This document shows, in pieces, positions 1 through 9,470 of a stretch of DNA of 64,000 bases. The position numbers and the translations under genes are program-made. The stretch spans positions 930,001 through 994,000 of the forward strand of contig JALJCQ010000022.1 in assembly GCA_023091665.1 (NCBI GenBank), written 5' to 3'. The notes beneath the pieces were generated by a model. The model saw nothing but the letters and a program-made list of their open reading frames with translations. It did not search any database and was not told the origin of the DNA. Origin of the DNA: Pythium myriotylum. Lineage: Eukaryota > Oomycota > Peronosporomycetes > Pythiales > Pythiaceae. The number at the start of each line of letters is the position of its first letter. The first letter of the stretch is position 1.

Positions 1-412
1 GCACTTTGAGCGCGACGACGTACTTGGACTTTTTCTCGCGTGCGAGGTAAACGTTGCCGAACTTGCCCTTCCCGAGCGGTTTGCCGATATCAAAGTCGCT
101 CAACTTCCATATTTTCGTCTGGCCCGTAGCAGCAGCCGTCGTCGACGACGACGAGGCAGACGACGTCGACCCCGTGCTCGTGTTCGCTGCGGTAGTGGTC
201 GATCCGACGCTCGAGCCGTTGGCGCCGACAGCGGAGGCCAGTGCTGTCGTCGGCCGCTGCGAGGACGTCGCGGTGCTTGCGGCGCCGTATTTCTTGAGCA
301 ACGCACTCGCAGACGCCGAAATCGCGCCCGTCGACGCGCCGTTCGCGTACGCAGACGTCGTGCTCGCGCCGCCGGCGTAGCGGTTCTCCTTGTCGCCTTC
401 CGCGCGCCGCAT
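1..412 (-). CDS. Aurora-type serine/threonine kinase, N-terminal part (runs off the window)
   Basis: The minus strand is open from the window edge to an ATG at 412. It encodes a low-complexity Ala/Ser/Thr-rich N-terminal extension of roughly 95 residues, beginning [11 protein letters not shown]. This is followed by [17 protein letters not shown] and [19 protein letters not shown]. That is kinase subdomains I and II: the glycine loop [11 protein letters not shown] and the ATP-anchoring Lys in ALKV. The [26 protein letters not shown] pattern is typical of Aurora kinases, which act in mitosis on centrosomes, spindle and kinetochores. The catalytic core and C-terminus lie outside the window. The frame stays open upstream of 412, so an earlier start or upstream exon is possible. 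KEN near the N-terminus could be an APC/C degron, which is inference. Confidence 0.85.
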   Translation of the reverse strand, partial: MRRAEGDKENRYAGGASTTSAYANGASTGAISASASALLKKYGAASTATSSQRPTTALASAVGANGSSVGSTTTAANTSTGSTSSASSSSTTAAATGQTKIWKLSDFDIGKPLGKGKFGNVYLAREKKSKYVVALKV

Positions 413-609
413 CGTCACGTCACTCGAGGCCGTCTCCGTGGTCTTTCCGACTGAGGTGGACACGCGGTTTTGCCGGTTCAAACGTTCGAAGGTGGGTGGG
501 ATATACCGGTAGTATACACGAAAACCGGTAGATTTGTATACCCGTTTGGTGGAGAATTGCGATCGATGTCCGGATAAATGGTCATGATATCCGGATAGAG
601 TATACTTTT

Positions 610-631
610 CGGAAATGTGCCATTTCCCGCC
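610..631 (+). promoter_or_regulatory. Putative initiator-like core promoter of MUS81
   Basis: A GCCATTTCCCGCC element lies just upstream of the ATG at 646. It resembles the oomycete initiator (TCAYTYY), but the match is loose. It is assigned by position and partial similarity only. Confidence 0.3.
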
Positions 632-645
632 AATGCCAAAACGCA

Positions 646-2739
646 ATGGACAATGCCCGAGCGATGACCACCTCGTCGACGGGCGATTCCTCAACTTCCA
701 GAGAAGATGCGCGTGTGCAAGCGAGTGTGAACGGTTCTTCGGCCTCTGCTTCATCGAACAAGCGCAAGCGCAGCGCCAACGGCTGCGTGGTCGCCGAGAA
801 TGACGTGATTGTCGAGGAGCTCCAGAAGATCCGCGGCATGATTCGCGAGTCCTCTCACCTGGCACAAAACTACGGCCGTGCGATCGTGAGCATCCAGAAC
901 CACACGCAGGCCATCACCAGTGCACGTGAGGCCAAGCAACTGCGCAATATTGGCAATTATATTGCGAACCAGATCCAGAGCATTCTGCAAAAGCACCAGA
1001 TCGGCAATGGGACTGCACCAGTCCCCACGCCAGCACCGACAGAGACAGCCCCCAGGAATCTAGCGCCTCCACCAAGAGATCTTAGTGAGCAGCCGACTGC
1101 AGTGGCAGCAAGGCGCGAGTATGTTCCAGCGCAGGGAAAGCGTAAGTGGACTTTTGTTGTACTACTGACTTCTCGAATGGGAACTCATGAGAATGCGATG
1201 TTGTAGAGCCGTGGTATGTGCTGCGTGCACTCAAAGATGCAAATGCCAAAACAGAGCAAAGCTCGCTGGCATTAAGCGCATTGCTGTCGAGGATGCAAAG
1301 CGCGGGAGTAAGTCGATCTTGCACAAGCCACATTCTGCTGTTTTCTGACGGTCTCGTTGATGCAGTACGAGGGTAGTTTGGCCAAACTTCGAGTATGCAT
1401 CTCGTCGCTGGTGAATACACATCAGATTGTTCACAAGGCGTCAGATGGCAAAGTTTATTTGAACGAGCGTGGCCAACGAAGTGCTGCTTTGTGTATTGCT
1501 CCCCGAACGACGCCTTTAACGGCGACAGAAGAGTCGCATAGGGGCACCGTTTCATCCCTGCGTGTAGATACTACTTCTCCGAGCGATGATACAACTAATG
1601 CCTCGTCCATTCGATCAGCCTCAGCGCACGGGCAGTTTCGATCCCCATCGCTGGTGGTGTCAACAAGCACGGGCGCTCAAGGAACCGTGTGCATTGAGTT
1701 GTCAGACTCCGACTACGATTCAGATACAGAGACGCTTCGAGCAACTTCTCTGTCCCCACACGACTATGAAGCGGCTGAGCCAGAGCTAGAACCTATCCTA
1801 CCACAACATCGCGATACGGTAGCGAGTGATGACGACCTAATCAGGGAGAGCGATGAGTGGGAGATTGTGCTCATCCTTGATCATCGTGAAGTGCTATCTC
1901 GGCGAAATCGCGACATCCTCGAGCGCAAGCTTCTAGATGTGAATGTGACGTGCGAAGTCCGGTCGTTGAACGTCGGTGATGTGCAATGGGTCGTACGCAG
2001 ATATCGGCGATTTGAGTCTACCGACGAATATATGCTCAATGTAATCGTCGAGCGCAAGGAAGTTCGCGATTTGTCCGGTAGTATTATCGACCGACGGTAC
2101 AATGAACAGAAAGTTCGCCTTCGAGACTCAGGAATGACACATGTGATATACTTGGTCGAAGGATCACTAACGCAACAAACCACAGTACGAGCTTCCGGAT
2201 TGCAAACGGCTCTTTGTCGCACACAGATGCAGAACCAATTTTTCGTGCAGCAGTGTCAGAACGCTGATGAGACTGTTGCATTCTTACGAGGGGTTCACAT
2301 GAGCTTGTTGGCCAAACTCCCCCAATCGATGAGATGCCGGAACCGAGAGCGGATTCTAGACAACAATCGATCGACCAAGCTATTTTCCTCGTCGAGATCA
2401 ACCGAAAGTGACTGGAGACAGCAGTTCTGTCGCCCCATCCGCTCGTACTCCGAGTTCAATGCCCAGTTTCGAAAGAAGGTTGACTTCACGGCTGGCGAGA
2501 TCTACCAAATGATGCTGATGCAAGTGCAAGGACTCAGTTCAAGTCGTACCGCTGCGCTCTCTCAACTCTATCCAACTCTCCAGCACCTTAGACAGGCCAC
2601 TGAGAGAGGTGAGAGGCTCGAAGATGTTCGATATGGAGATAATCAACGCCGACTTGGGGCCAAGACGGCTCAAATCGTGAAGTACCAGTTCCAGTCGATC
2701 GACTACGAACGAGACACACAGAGTACAAGCGGTTTATGA
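646..2739 (+). CDS. MUS81: Crossover junction endonuclease MUS81, three exons
   Basis: Proposed exons are 646-1141, 1207-1307 and 1366-2739, giving 656 aa. Both introns have GTAAGT donors and AG acceptors, and the joined frame stays open. The ERCC4-type nuclease domain starts near residue 369 ([10 protein letters not shown]). It contains the GDxn-ERKx3-D signature: GD at 403-404, ERK at 428-430 and D434, followed by [14 protein letters not shown]. The N-terminal 150 residues hold a helical segment matching the position of the MUS81 helix-hairpin-helix region. A C-terminal HhH2-like segment includes [20 protein letters not shown]. The middle part is Ser/Asp-rich and probably disordered. In other eukaryotes MUS81 pairs with EME1 to cleave branched DNA at stalled forks and recombination intermediates in the nucleus. 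No partner gene is nearby. Confidence 0.92.
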
Positions 2740-2800
2740 TAAGACTTTGTTCGGCTGCAGTATTCAAACTCAGTGTTACCACAGATCGCCAGTCCGACAG

Positions 2801-2838
2801 TTTTGGGGTGTCGTCCTTTCAAGGACGACACCCCAAAA
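2801..2838. repeat. Perfect 18-bp inverted repeat with 2-nt loop
   Basis: The arms 2801-2818 and 2821-2838 are perfect reverse complements (TTTTGGGGTGTCGTCCTT and its complement), separated by TC. The repeat lies 62 bp after the MUS81 stop. It may be a 3' UTR stem-loop or a cruciform. Confidence 0.9.
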
Positions 2839-3118
2839 CAGATACAGAGTTCTGTATCAGTGATTGCTTTGGAGGTTTATGCAATATTGGAGGAAAGATC
2901 GGTCGAACAAATGGACCAATCTTCCCGCGGCGAGATTTGGTGCAACTTTACAATCGAACGATTCACTTGCGGCTCGTGCGGAGGCATCGCCACACAATCC
3001 TGGGCCGACTCTGAATTTCCACAGCGAGCACTGATGTGTGCGAGCAATCCGAGGGCTTCGAAGTGATCGTGGCCATACTCTTGGGTGAGGATCGCAAGGG
3101 TTAGCTGTGCTATGCATT
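2839..3118. other. Intergenic, no gene seen
   Basis: This is the rest of the stretch between MUS81 and the first glucanase gene. Short open frames on both strands overlap each other and have no recognisable domain. The end nearest GH5-1 presumably carries its promoter. Confidence 0.5.
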
Positions 3119-3137
3119 GTTCATTCAAGCATTTGCC
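3119..3137 (+). promoter_or_regulatory. Oomycete INR+FPR core promoter of GH5-1
   Basis: GTTCATTCAAGCATTTGCC matches the oomycete initiator (TCATTYY) followed by the flanking promoter region. It lies 30 bp before the ATG at 3167. The CATTTGCC(A)RCC part is shared with both other GH5 genes here, which supports a conserved promoter. Confidence 0.7.
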
Positions 3138-3166
3138 AGCCACCAGACAACAGTTCCAACTACAAA

Positions 3167-4516
3167 ATGCTCCACGCGCTCGTGCTTTCGTGCTTCTCGA
3201 TCTTCTCAGTAGCTTTGGCTGCGCCGAACGATGTCGCCCAGAACTTCGCCATCACCAGCAACACTGACGGCGGTCAACTGGGATCGTGGGTTCTCGGAAG
3301 CGTGCATCCAAATACCGAGGCACGGACAGTTGGATCTGCTAAGGGTGACTCTCCTGATCAATCCACCACCAATCACATCCAGTGGAAGATCCGCAAGGGT
3401 GACACACCATCCCGGGGTGTCAACCTCGGAGGCTGGCTTGTCTCAGAGCAATGGATGACTTCCTCGGCACCAATGTTTGCCGATCTTCCACCCGGAGTCT
3501 CCAATGGAGGCGAGTTTCAAGTGCTGAAGAATGGGGGTAACACTGCCAAGCGCCTCCAGGCATTTACAAACCATCACGACACTTTTGTCACCGAGAGAGA
3601 CATCCAAGACATCGCTCGAGCTGGCTTGAACACTGTGCGCGTCCCGGTAGGCTACTGGATCATGGGGAGCGATCCGAGCGAAAGCGGCTCCAATCCAGAT
3701 TGGAAAGTTTTCCCCAATGGTACCGTCGTGTACCTGGACAAGCTGATCAAGAACTGGGCGCTCAAGCACAACATCGCCGTCATGATAAGTATCCACGGCG
3801 CCAAAGGCTCTCAGAACGGAGCTGACCACTCGGCACCGACAACCCCTGGCAAGGCCTACTGGAGCGACTTTGAAGAGAACGTCAATAACACCATCTACCT
3901 CGCACGGTACCTGGCTGATCGATACAAGAACGACGCGGCGTTCCTCGGCATGGGTCTGCTGAACGAGCCGAATGGCGAGACGAACGAGAATATCGTGAAC
4001 CAGTACTACAAGGACGCATACAAGGCCGTGCGTGCGACGGGAACAGATTGCATCCTGTCGATCATGCCGATGCTCTCGAAGCAGGACGCCACGAACTTGA
4101 ATGGGTTCATGGAGGCCCCCGAGTACACGAACGTCTGGGTCGAGTGGCACCCGTACTTTATCTGGGGGTACGACTCCGTGTCGGCGTCGGATCTCCTCAC
4201 CAAGTCGATCGCGACCGACTTCCAGAACAAGGTCAACACGTGGAATAGCCGTCCGAACGCCAACAAGCTCTTCTTCGGCGAGTGGTGTTTGGCGAACACG
4301 GGTCAGTTCCCGAACCCAGACACGGATGCATTCCAGAGCTGGGCCAAGGCGCAGATCAAGGTGATGGACCAGGCCAAGGGCGGGTGGACGTACTGGAGCT
4401 GGCGTGTGTACGACGACGACCACGACGGTGCCTTCAACGCATGGTCGATGCGAAATGTACTCGCGAAGCCTGCGTTGAGCAAGATTCTTTTGGGCTCGGA
4501 CGCCAGTCAAAGCTAG
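3167..4516 (+). CDS. Secreted GH5 exo-beta-1,3-glucanase, copy 1 (GH5-1)
   Basis: The product is 449 aa. The frame opens at 3107, but the ATG at 3167 starts a clean signal peptide (MLHALVLSCFSIFSVALAA) and follows the INR/FPR element, so it is preferred. The GH5 fold shows GVNLGGWLVSEQWMT (about 84-98), GLNTVRVPVGYW, LGMGLLNEPNG with acid/base E267, VEWHPYFIWG, and LFFGEWC with nucleophile E372. These are features of GH5_9 exo-1,3-beta-glucanases (EC 3.2.1.58). In oomycetes such enzymes act on beta-1,3-glucan of their own wall or of host material. Relative to copies 2 and 3 the N-terminal linker and catalytic core are diverged but equal in length. The gene is convergent with GH5-2. Confidence 0.9.
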   Translation: MLHALVLSCFSIFSVALAAPNDVAQNFAITSNTDGGQLGSWVLGSVHPNTEARTVGSAKGDSPDQSTTNHIQWKIRKGDTPSRGVNLGGWLVSEQWMTSSAPMFADLPPGVSNGGEFQVLKNGGNTAKRLQAFTNHHDTFVTERDIQDIARAGLNTVRVPVGYWIMGSDPSESGSNPDWKVFPNGTVVYLDKLIKNWALKHNIAVMISIHGAKGSQNGADHSAPTTPGKAYWSDFEENVNNTIYLARYLADRYKNDAAFLGMGLLNEPNGETNENIVNQYYKDAYKAVRATGTDCILSIMPMLSKQDATNLNGFMEAPEYTNVWVEWHPYFIWGYDSVSASDLLTKSIATDFQNKVNTWNSRPNANKLFFGEWCLANTGQFPNPDTDAFQSWAKAQIKVMDQAKGGWTYWSWRVYDDDHDGAFNAWSMRNVLAKPALSKILLGSDASQS

Positions 4517-4678
4517 ACCCAGTCACAGAGCTATAATTGAAATCTTGTCCGAGACTTGCGGATGCCGTTTCCAGAAAAGAGAGCGATGGTGATGATGACG
4601 TCCTGCACGAAAAGGCGAGAGTTACGCAGAGTGACGAAAGCTTAGTGGTGTTGGAGTCCTTGCCATCAGAATATTGAC
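4517..4678. other. 3' intergenic of GH5-1 with degraded outer flank of the palindrome
   Basis: No gene is seen. About 4645-4678 still aligns, inverted and with scattered mismatches, to 9471-9504, just outside the identical palindrome arms. It appears to be older duplicated sequence that was not homogenised. Confidence 0.6.
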
Positions 4679-4886
4679 CCATGTACGCCTGTGTTGGACA
4701 ATAAAGTGGACATTAGCGAGAACAAGAGAAATCACCATCACTTCAGTTGATTTGCTTTCATCATAAAGAGTAGATGAGATGTAAACGTGCACACGCGAGC
4801 TCAAATCCAAACGACACTCGTCTCGACGTGATTCAAAAGTGCTAGTCAGGACGACGTGGCAAGCAGGTCACCCGATCATGAGCCCA

Positions 4887-6236
4887 TTAACCCATGACGA
4901 TCTTGCGCAGCTCGTTATTCTTGAGCACGCTGCGCAACGACCATGGGTTGTACGCTCCTTGCGCGTCGTCGCCATAGACGCGCCAGCTCCAGAACGCCCA
5001 GCCAGCCGTGGCCTTGGCGAACTGCTTGACCATCGCCGACGCAAACTTGCGGTAGCCATCGGTCTCAACCTTCGAGTACTGACCAGAGTTCGCGAAGCTC
5101 CACTCGCCGAGGTACATCTTGTTGGAGTTGGGGCGGTTGGTCCACTTGTCGATTTTGGTCTTGAACCTACCAGAGATCTTCTTGTTGACGAGATCGTCAG
5201 CCGAGACGCCCTCGTAGCCCCACAAGAAGTACGGGTGCCACTCGACCCAGACGTTCGTGTACTGCGGCTTCTCCATGAAACCCGCGAGGTTGTCGGCGGT
5301 CTGCTTGTACAGCAACGGCATGATCGAGATGACACAGTCCGAGCTGACCGCACGCACCACCTTGTACGCGTCCTTGTAGTACTGGTTCAGGATCTTCTCG
5401 TCGACCTGCGCCATGGGTTCGTTCAGCAAGCCGAGGCCGAGGAAGGCGGCATCGTCCTTGTAACGCTTGGCGAGGAACTCGGCGACGTAGATGGTGTTCT
5501 TGACGTTGCTCTCGTACTTGCTCCAGTAAGCCTGCTTGCTCACGGTTGGCGCCGAGTGGTCGTTGCCGTTCTGGGACCCCTTGGCAGCGTGGATGCTGAT
5601 CATGACGGCGATGTTGTGCTTGAGCGCCCAGTCCTTGATGAGCTTATCGAGGTACTGGAGCGTGTTCTTCGGGAACACTTTCCACTCGTCGTTACCGCCC
5701 GCGTATGGATCATTGCCAGTGATCCAGTATCCAACAGGGACACGGACGGTGTTGAGTCCCGCCTTCGCGATATCTTGGATATCCTTCTCCGTCACGAACG
5801 TTGCGTGGTGGTTCGCGAAGGCTTCAAGACGCTTGGCGGTGTTACCACCCTTCTTGAGAATCTGGAACTCACCGGCGCTCTTGAGATCAGTGGGGAGGTT
5901 GTCGTACATGGGTGCCGAGGGAGTCATCCAGTGTTCCGAGACGAGCCAACCACCAAGGTTGACACCGCGTGACGAGGTCTGTCCGCTGCGGATCTTCCAC
6001 TGGACGTGGTTGGGGTTCGGTCGGTTCACCGCCAGAGGAGCGATCTCAGGAGCCTCGACCGTTGGTGTTTCGTCGTTGGGGTACAAGCTCTCTGACGGAG
6101 CGGAAGATCCCGATTGGCTGCCGCCAGCATCGCTGGTGACGTTGTCACCGAAGCTGATGCTCTGGAAAGTTTCGCTTGGCGTTGCCGAGACGGCTGCAGC
6201 GGCGACGAGGCAGGAGAGGGCGAGGGTGCGAAGCAT
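4887..6236 (-). CDS. Secreted GH5 exo-beta-1,3-glucanase, copy 2 (GH5-2)
   Basis: The product is 449 aa. The start is the ATG at 6236, since the open frame further upstream has only a non-ATG start. The signal peptide is MLRTLALSCLVAAAAVSA. A Ser/Pro-rich linker (to about residue 70) precedes the GH5 domain: RGVNLGGWLVSEHWMT, GLNTVRVPVGYWI, LGLLNEP with acid/base E273, VEWHPYFLWGYE, and YLGEWS with nucleophile E378. The predicted activity is exo-1,3-beta-glucanase outside the cell, as for GH5-1. Protein and nucleotide sequence are identical to GH5-3, which is the mirror copy. The gene is convergent with GH5-1 and divergent from GH5-3. Confidence 0.92.
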   Translation of the reverse strand: MLRTLALSCLVAAAAVSATPSETFQSISFGDNVTSDAGGSQSGSSAPSESLYPNDETPTVEAPEIAPLAVNRPNPNHVQWKIRSGQTSSRGVNLGGWLVSEHWMTPSAPMYDNLPTDLKSAGEFQILKKGGNTAKRLEAFANHHATFVTEKDIQDIAKAGLNTVRVPVGYWITGNDPYAGGNDEWKVFPKNTLQYLDKLIKDWALKHNIAVMISIHAAKGSQNGNDHSAPTVSKQAYWSKYESNVKNTIYVAEFLAKRYKDDAAFLGLGLLNEPMAQVDEKILNQYYKDAYKVVRAVSSDCVISIMPLLYKQTADNLAGFMEKPQYTNVWVEWHPYFLWGYEGVSADDLVNKKISGRFKTKIDKWTNRPNSNKMYLGEWSFANSGQYSKVETDGYRKFASAMVKQFAKATAGWAFWSWRVYGDDAQGAYNPWSLRSVLKNNELRKIVMG

Positions 6237-6260
6237 TGCCGTCGAGACTTCTGCGGTGGT

Positions 6261-6280
6261 TGGCAAATGCCAGAATGAGA
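6261..6280 (-). promoter_or_regulatory. Oomycete INR+FPR core promoter of GH5-2
   Basis: On the minus strand the element reads TCTCATTCTGGCATTTGCCA. This is a close match to the INR (TCATTCT) plus FPR arrangement, about 25 bp before the ATG at 6236. Confidence 0.75.
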
Positions 6281-6761
6281 CGATGCTAGAATGAGACGTA
6301 GGCTCTCACACTGGAACCAATTCGTTTCAGGGCCATTCCTTGTGGACCGGACACTGAGTGTCTTACTACGCCTGACAAGGATGCGTTAGATGAAGACAAG
6401 TGGTGGCCGATCAACACTATCCTTGAAGGTTCTCACCTATGCGACGTGGATGGTCCTCCATACGCCAGTCGTTCGACAGGTTGAGTGGTAGGCTCCGTGC
6501 CTGTAGTGCCTACTAGGTACTGAAGAGATAGTAGGCGTACTTGTCGAGCCCAAGTAGACGAACGGGAAGGCGTAGAAGGCAACATACCGAGTATGGATTC
6601 GCATATTGAGCGCACTATACTCGATCATCATCGTCGCCATCATCATCTGGCAGCAAACGGGATACCAAGCGAGTGCAACTCTGCTGAGCGTGCGAGATCA
6701 CGTCGAACATGATAGAGTGACCGCGTGAGGCGTCACGTGCTTATCCCTGTTGACGTGTCGG

Positions 6762-7387
6762 TTCCCTGCGATTGACTCAATCACCTTAGGTTGCAGAACA
6801 CACGACGGTTTTCTCGTGTTGTTGTAGGAAGTACCCCACCTAACTAGACGCAACAGCCCATGCTCACCTCTGTAACATTGGACGATGGACGTAGCTTTTC
6901 TCAGACGACGAGATGTGTTTGATCCATCTCAGAGGGTGACATGACTTGACCTCCACGAAGAATCCATCGCGGTTTTGATCAGTTGTCAGTGTTTCATCTG
7001 GTGAAAATGTCGGCGTGACACCACTGTCGATTTCCCCCTAGTGTGAAGACACACAGAGATGCAAGCCCAGTCTACCATGTTGTGAAGTTACTGTACATCT
7101 TTGGGCATAGCGTAGAAGACAGGTTGACTCGACTCGTCAGGTTCTGATAGCCATATTCTGCACTATCGTTCGAACTTCGTATTTCATCCACATCACCTCA
7201 AAGCTACGACAAAACCGCAAAAAACTTGAATCTCGTCTACAAACGGTTCCAAAATGAGAACAGGATCATTTCACATCGTTAAGCGCCCGCGGACAGTTTG
7301 ATCGAAGTGAGGACTATTGAATGTTAGTGAGTTTACTACTGCAGATGTTTACCAAATACGGAGGTAAAGATTTTCACTTTATCGGGC
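6762..7387. other. Unique 626-bp spacer at the centre of the palindrome
   Basis: This spacer lies between the arms and is not self-complementary as a whole. No open frame of interest, no transposon ends and no RNA gene were seen. It separates the divergent GH5-2 and GH5-3 promoters. Confidence 0.7.
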
Positions 7388-7868
7388 CCGACACGTCAAC
7401 AGGGATAAGCACGTGACGCCTCACGCGGTCACTCTATCATGTTCGACGTGATCTCGCACGCTCAGCAGAGTTGCACTCGCTTGGTATCCCGTTTGCTGCC
7501 AGATGATGATGGCGACGATGATGATCGAGTATAGTGCGCTCAATATGCGAATCCATACTCGGTATGTTGCCTTCTACGCCTTCCCGTTCGTCTACTTGGG
7601 CTCGACAAGTACGCCTACTATCTCTTCAGTACCTAGTAGGCACTACAGGCACGGAGCCTACCACTCAACCTGTCGAACGACTGGCGTATGGAGGACCATC
7701 CACGTCGCATAGGTGAGAACCTTCAAGGATAGTGTTGATCGGCCACCACTTGTCTTCATCTAACGCATCCTTGTCAGGCGTAGTAAGACACTCAGTGTCC
7801 GGTCCACAAGGAATGGCCCTGAAACGAATTGGTTCCAGTGTGAGAGCCTACGTCTCATTCTAGCATCG

Positions 7869-7888
7869 TCTCATTCTGGCATTTGCCA
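7869..7888 (+). promoter_or_regulatory. Oomycete INR+FPR core promoter of GH5-3
   Basis: TCTCATTCTGGCATTTGCCA is identical to the GH5-2 element because it lies inside the palindrome arm. It sits about 25 bp before the ATG at 7913. Confidence 0.75.
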
Positions 7889-7912
7889 ACCACCGCAGAA
7901 GTCTCGACGGCA

Positions 7913-9262
7913 ATGCTTCGCACCCTCGCCCTCTCCTGCCTCGTCGCCGCTGCAGCCGTCTCGGCAACGCCAAGCGAAACTTTCCAGAGCATCAGCTTCG
8001 GTGACAACGTCACCAGCGATGCTGGCGGCAGCCAATCGGGATCTTCCGCTCCGTCAGAGAGCTTGTACCCCAACGACGAAACACCAACGGTCGAGGCTCC
8101 TGAGATCGCTCCTCTGGCGGTGAACCGACCGAACCCCAACCACGTCCAGTGGAAGATCCGCAGCGGACAGACCTCGTCACGCGGTGTCAACCTTGGTGGT
8201 TGGCTCGTCTCGGAACACTGGATGACTCCCTCGGCACCCATGTACGACAACCTCCCCACTGATCTCAAGAGCGCCGGTGAGTTCCAGATTCTCAAGAAGG
8301 GTGGTAACACCGCCAAGCGTCTTGAAGCCTTCGCGAACCACCACGCAACGTTCGTGACGGAGAAGGATATCCAAGATATCGCGAAGGCGGGACTCAACAC
8401 CGTCCGTGTCCCTGTTGGATACTGGATCACTGGCAATGATCCATACGCGGGCGGTAACGACGAGTGGAAAGTGTTCCCGAAGAACACGCTCCAGTACCTC
8501 GATAAGCTCATCAAGGACTGGGCGCTCAAGCACAACATCGCCGTCATGATCAGCATCCACGCTGCCAAGGGGTCCCAGAACGGCAACGACCACTCGGCGC
8601 CAACCGTGAGCAAGCAGGCTTACTGGAGCAAGTACGAGAGCAACGTCAAGAACACCATCTACGTCGCCGAGTTCCTCGCCAAGCGTTACAAGGACGATGC
8701 CGCCTTCCTCGGCCTCGGCTTGCTGAACGAACCCATGGCGCAGGTCGACGAGAAGATCCTGAACCAGTACTACAAGGACGCGTACAAGGTGGTGCGTGCG
8801 GTCAGCTCGGACTGTGTCATCTCGATCATGCCGTTGCTGTACAAGCAGACCGCCGACAACCTCGCGGGTTTCATGGAGAAGCCGCAGTACACGAACGTCT
8901 GGGTCGAGTGGCACCCGTACTTCTTGTGGGGCTACGAGGGCGTCTCGGCTGACGATCTCGTCAACAAGAAGATCTCTGGTAGGTTCAAGACCAAAATCGA
9001 CAAGTGGACCAACCGCCCCAACTCCAACAAGATGTACCTCGGCGAGTGGAGCTTCGCGAACTCTGGTCAGTACTCGAAGGTTGAGACCGATGGCTACCGC
9101 AAGTTTGCGTCGGCGATGGTCAAGCAGTTCGCCAAGGCCACGGCTGGCTGGGCGTTCTGGAGCTGGCGCGTCTATGGCGACGACGCGCAAGGAGCGTACA
9201 ACCCATGGTCGTTGCGCAGCGTGCTCAAGAATAACGAGCTGCGCAAGATCGTCATGGGTTAA
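7913..9262 (+). CDS. Secreted GH5 exo-beta-1,3-glucanase, copy 3 (GH5-3), identical to GH5-2
   Basis: The product is 449 aa and identical to GH5-2, with the same signal peptide, linker, LGLLNEP acid/base (E273) and YLGEWS nucleophile (E378). The chosen ATG at 7913 follows the INR/FPR element; the open frame upstream begins at a TTG. Because promoter, coding sequence and about 200 bp of 3' flank are all identical to the mirror copy, the two genes should be co-expressed and indistinguishable by short reads. Two genuine loci are supported by the diverged sequence on both outer sides. An assembly artefact cannot be fully excluded from sequence alone. Confidence 0.9.
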   Translation: MLRTLALSCLVAAAAVSATPSETFQSISFGDNVTSDAGGSQSGSSAPSESLYPNDETPTVEAPEIAPLAVNRPNPNHVQWKIRSGQTSSRGVNLGGWLVSEHWMTPSAPMYDNLPTDLKSAGEFQILKKGGNTAKRLEAFANHHATFVTEKDIQDIAKAGLNTVRVPVGYWITGNDPYAGGNDEWKVFPKNTLQYLDKLIKDWALKHNIAVMISIHAAKGSQNGNDHSAPTVSKQAYWSKYESNVKNTIYVAEFLAKRYKDDAAFLGLGLLNEPMAQVDEKILNQYYKDAYKVVRAVSSDCVISIMPLLYKQTADNLAGFMEKPQYTNVWVEWHPYFLWGYEGVSADDLVNKKISGRFKTKIDKWTNRPNSNKMYLGEWSFANSGQYSKVETDGYRKFASAMVKQFAKATAGWAFWSWRVYGDDAQGAYNPWSLRSVLKNNELRKIVMG

Positions 9263-9470
9263 TGGGCTCATGATCGGGTGACCTGCTTGCCACGTCGTCC
9301 TGACTAGCACTTTTGAATCACGTCGAGACGAGTGTCGTTTGGATTTGAGCTCGCGTGTGCACGTTTACATCTCATCTACTCTTTATGATGAAAGCAAATC
9401 AACTGAAGTGATGGTGATTTCTCTTGTTCTCGCTAATGTCCACTTTATTGTCCAACACAGGCGTACATGG

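Larger units (their letters stand above)
4679..6761 (+). repeat. Left arm of a 2,083-bp palindrome
   Basis: Read against 7388-9470 in reverse complement (paired coordinates sum to 14149), no mismatch was found by eye. Every translated frame across the arm is identical to its mirror. Identity stops at 4678/9471 outside and at 6762/7387 inside. The arm contains GH5-2 with its promoter and 3' flank. Confidence 0.9.
7388..9470 (-). repeat. Right arm of the 2,083-bp palindrome
   Basis: This is the mirror of 4679-6761, with no mismatch found by eye. It contains GH5-3. Beyond 9470 the similarity falls to scattered matches and ends near 9505. Confidence 0.9.

Noticed and set aside
4839..5972. 377-codon frame opposite GH5-2 (and its mirror at 8177-9310)
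   Set aside because: It is antisense to a well-supported GH5 gene; the Val/Asp/Arg-rich composition is typical of a GC-rich shadow frame. It occurs twice only because the arms are identical.
4679..9470. Palindrome as a DNA transposon with long inverted ends
   Set aside because: There is no transposase and no target-site duplication. The arms carry full host-type genes with their own promoters, and outside homology continues past the arm ends.
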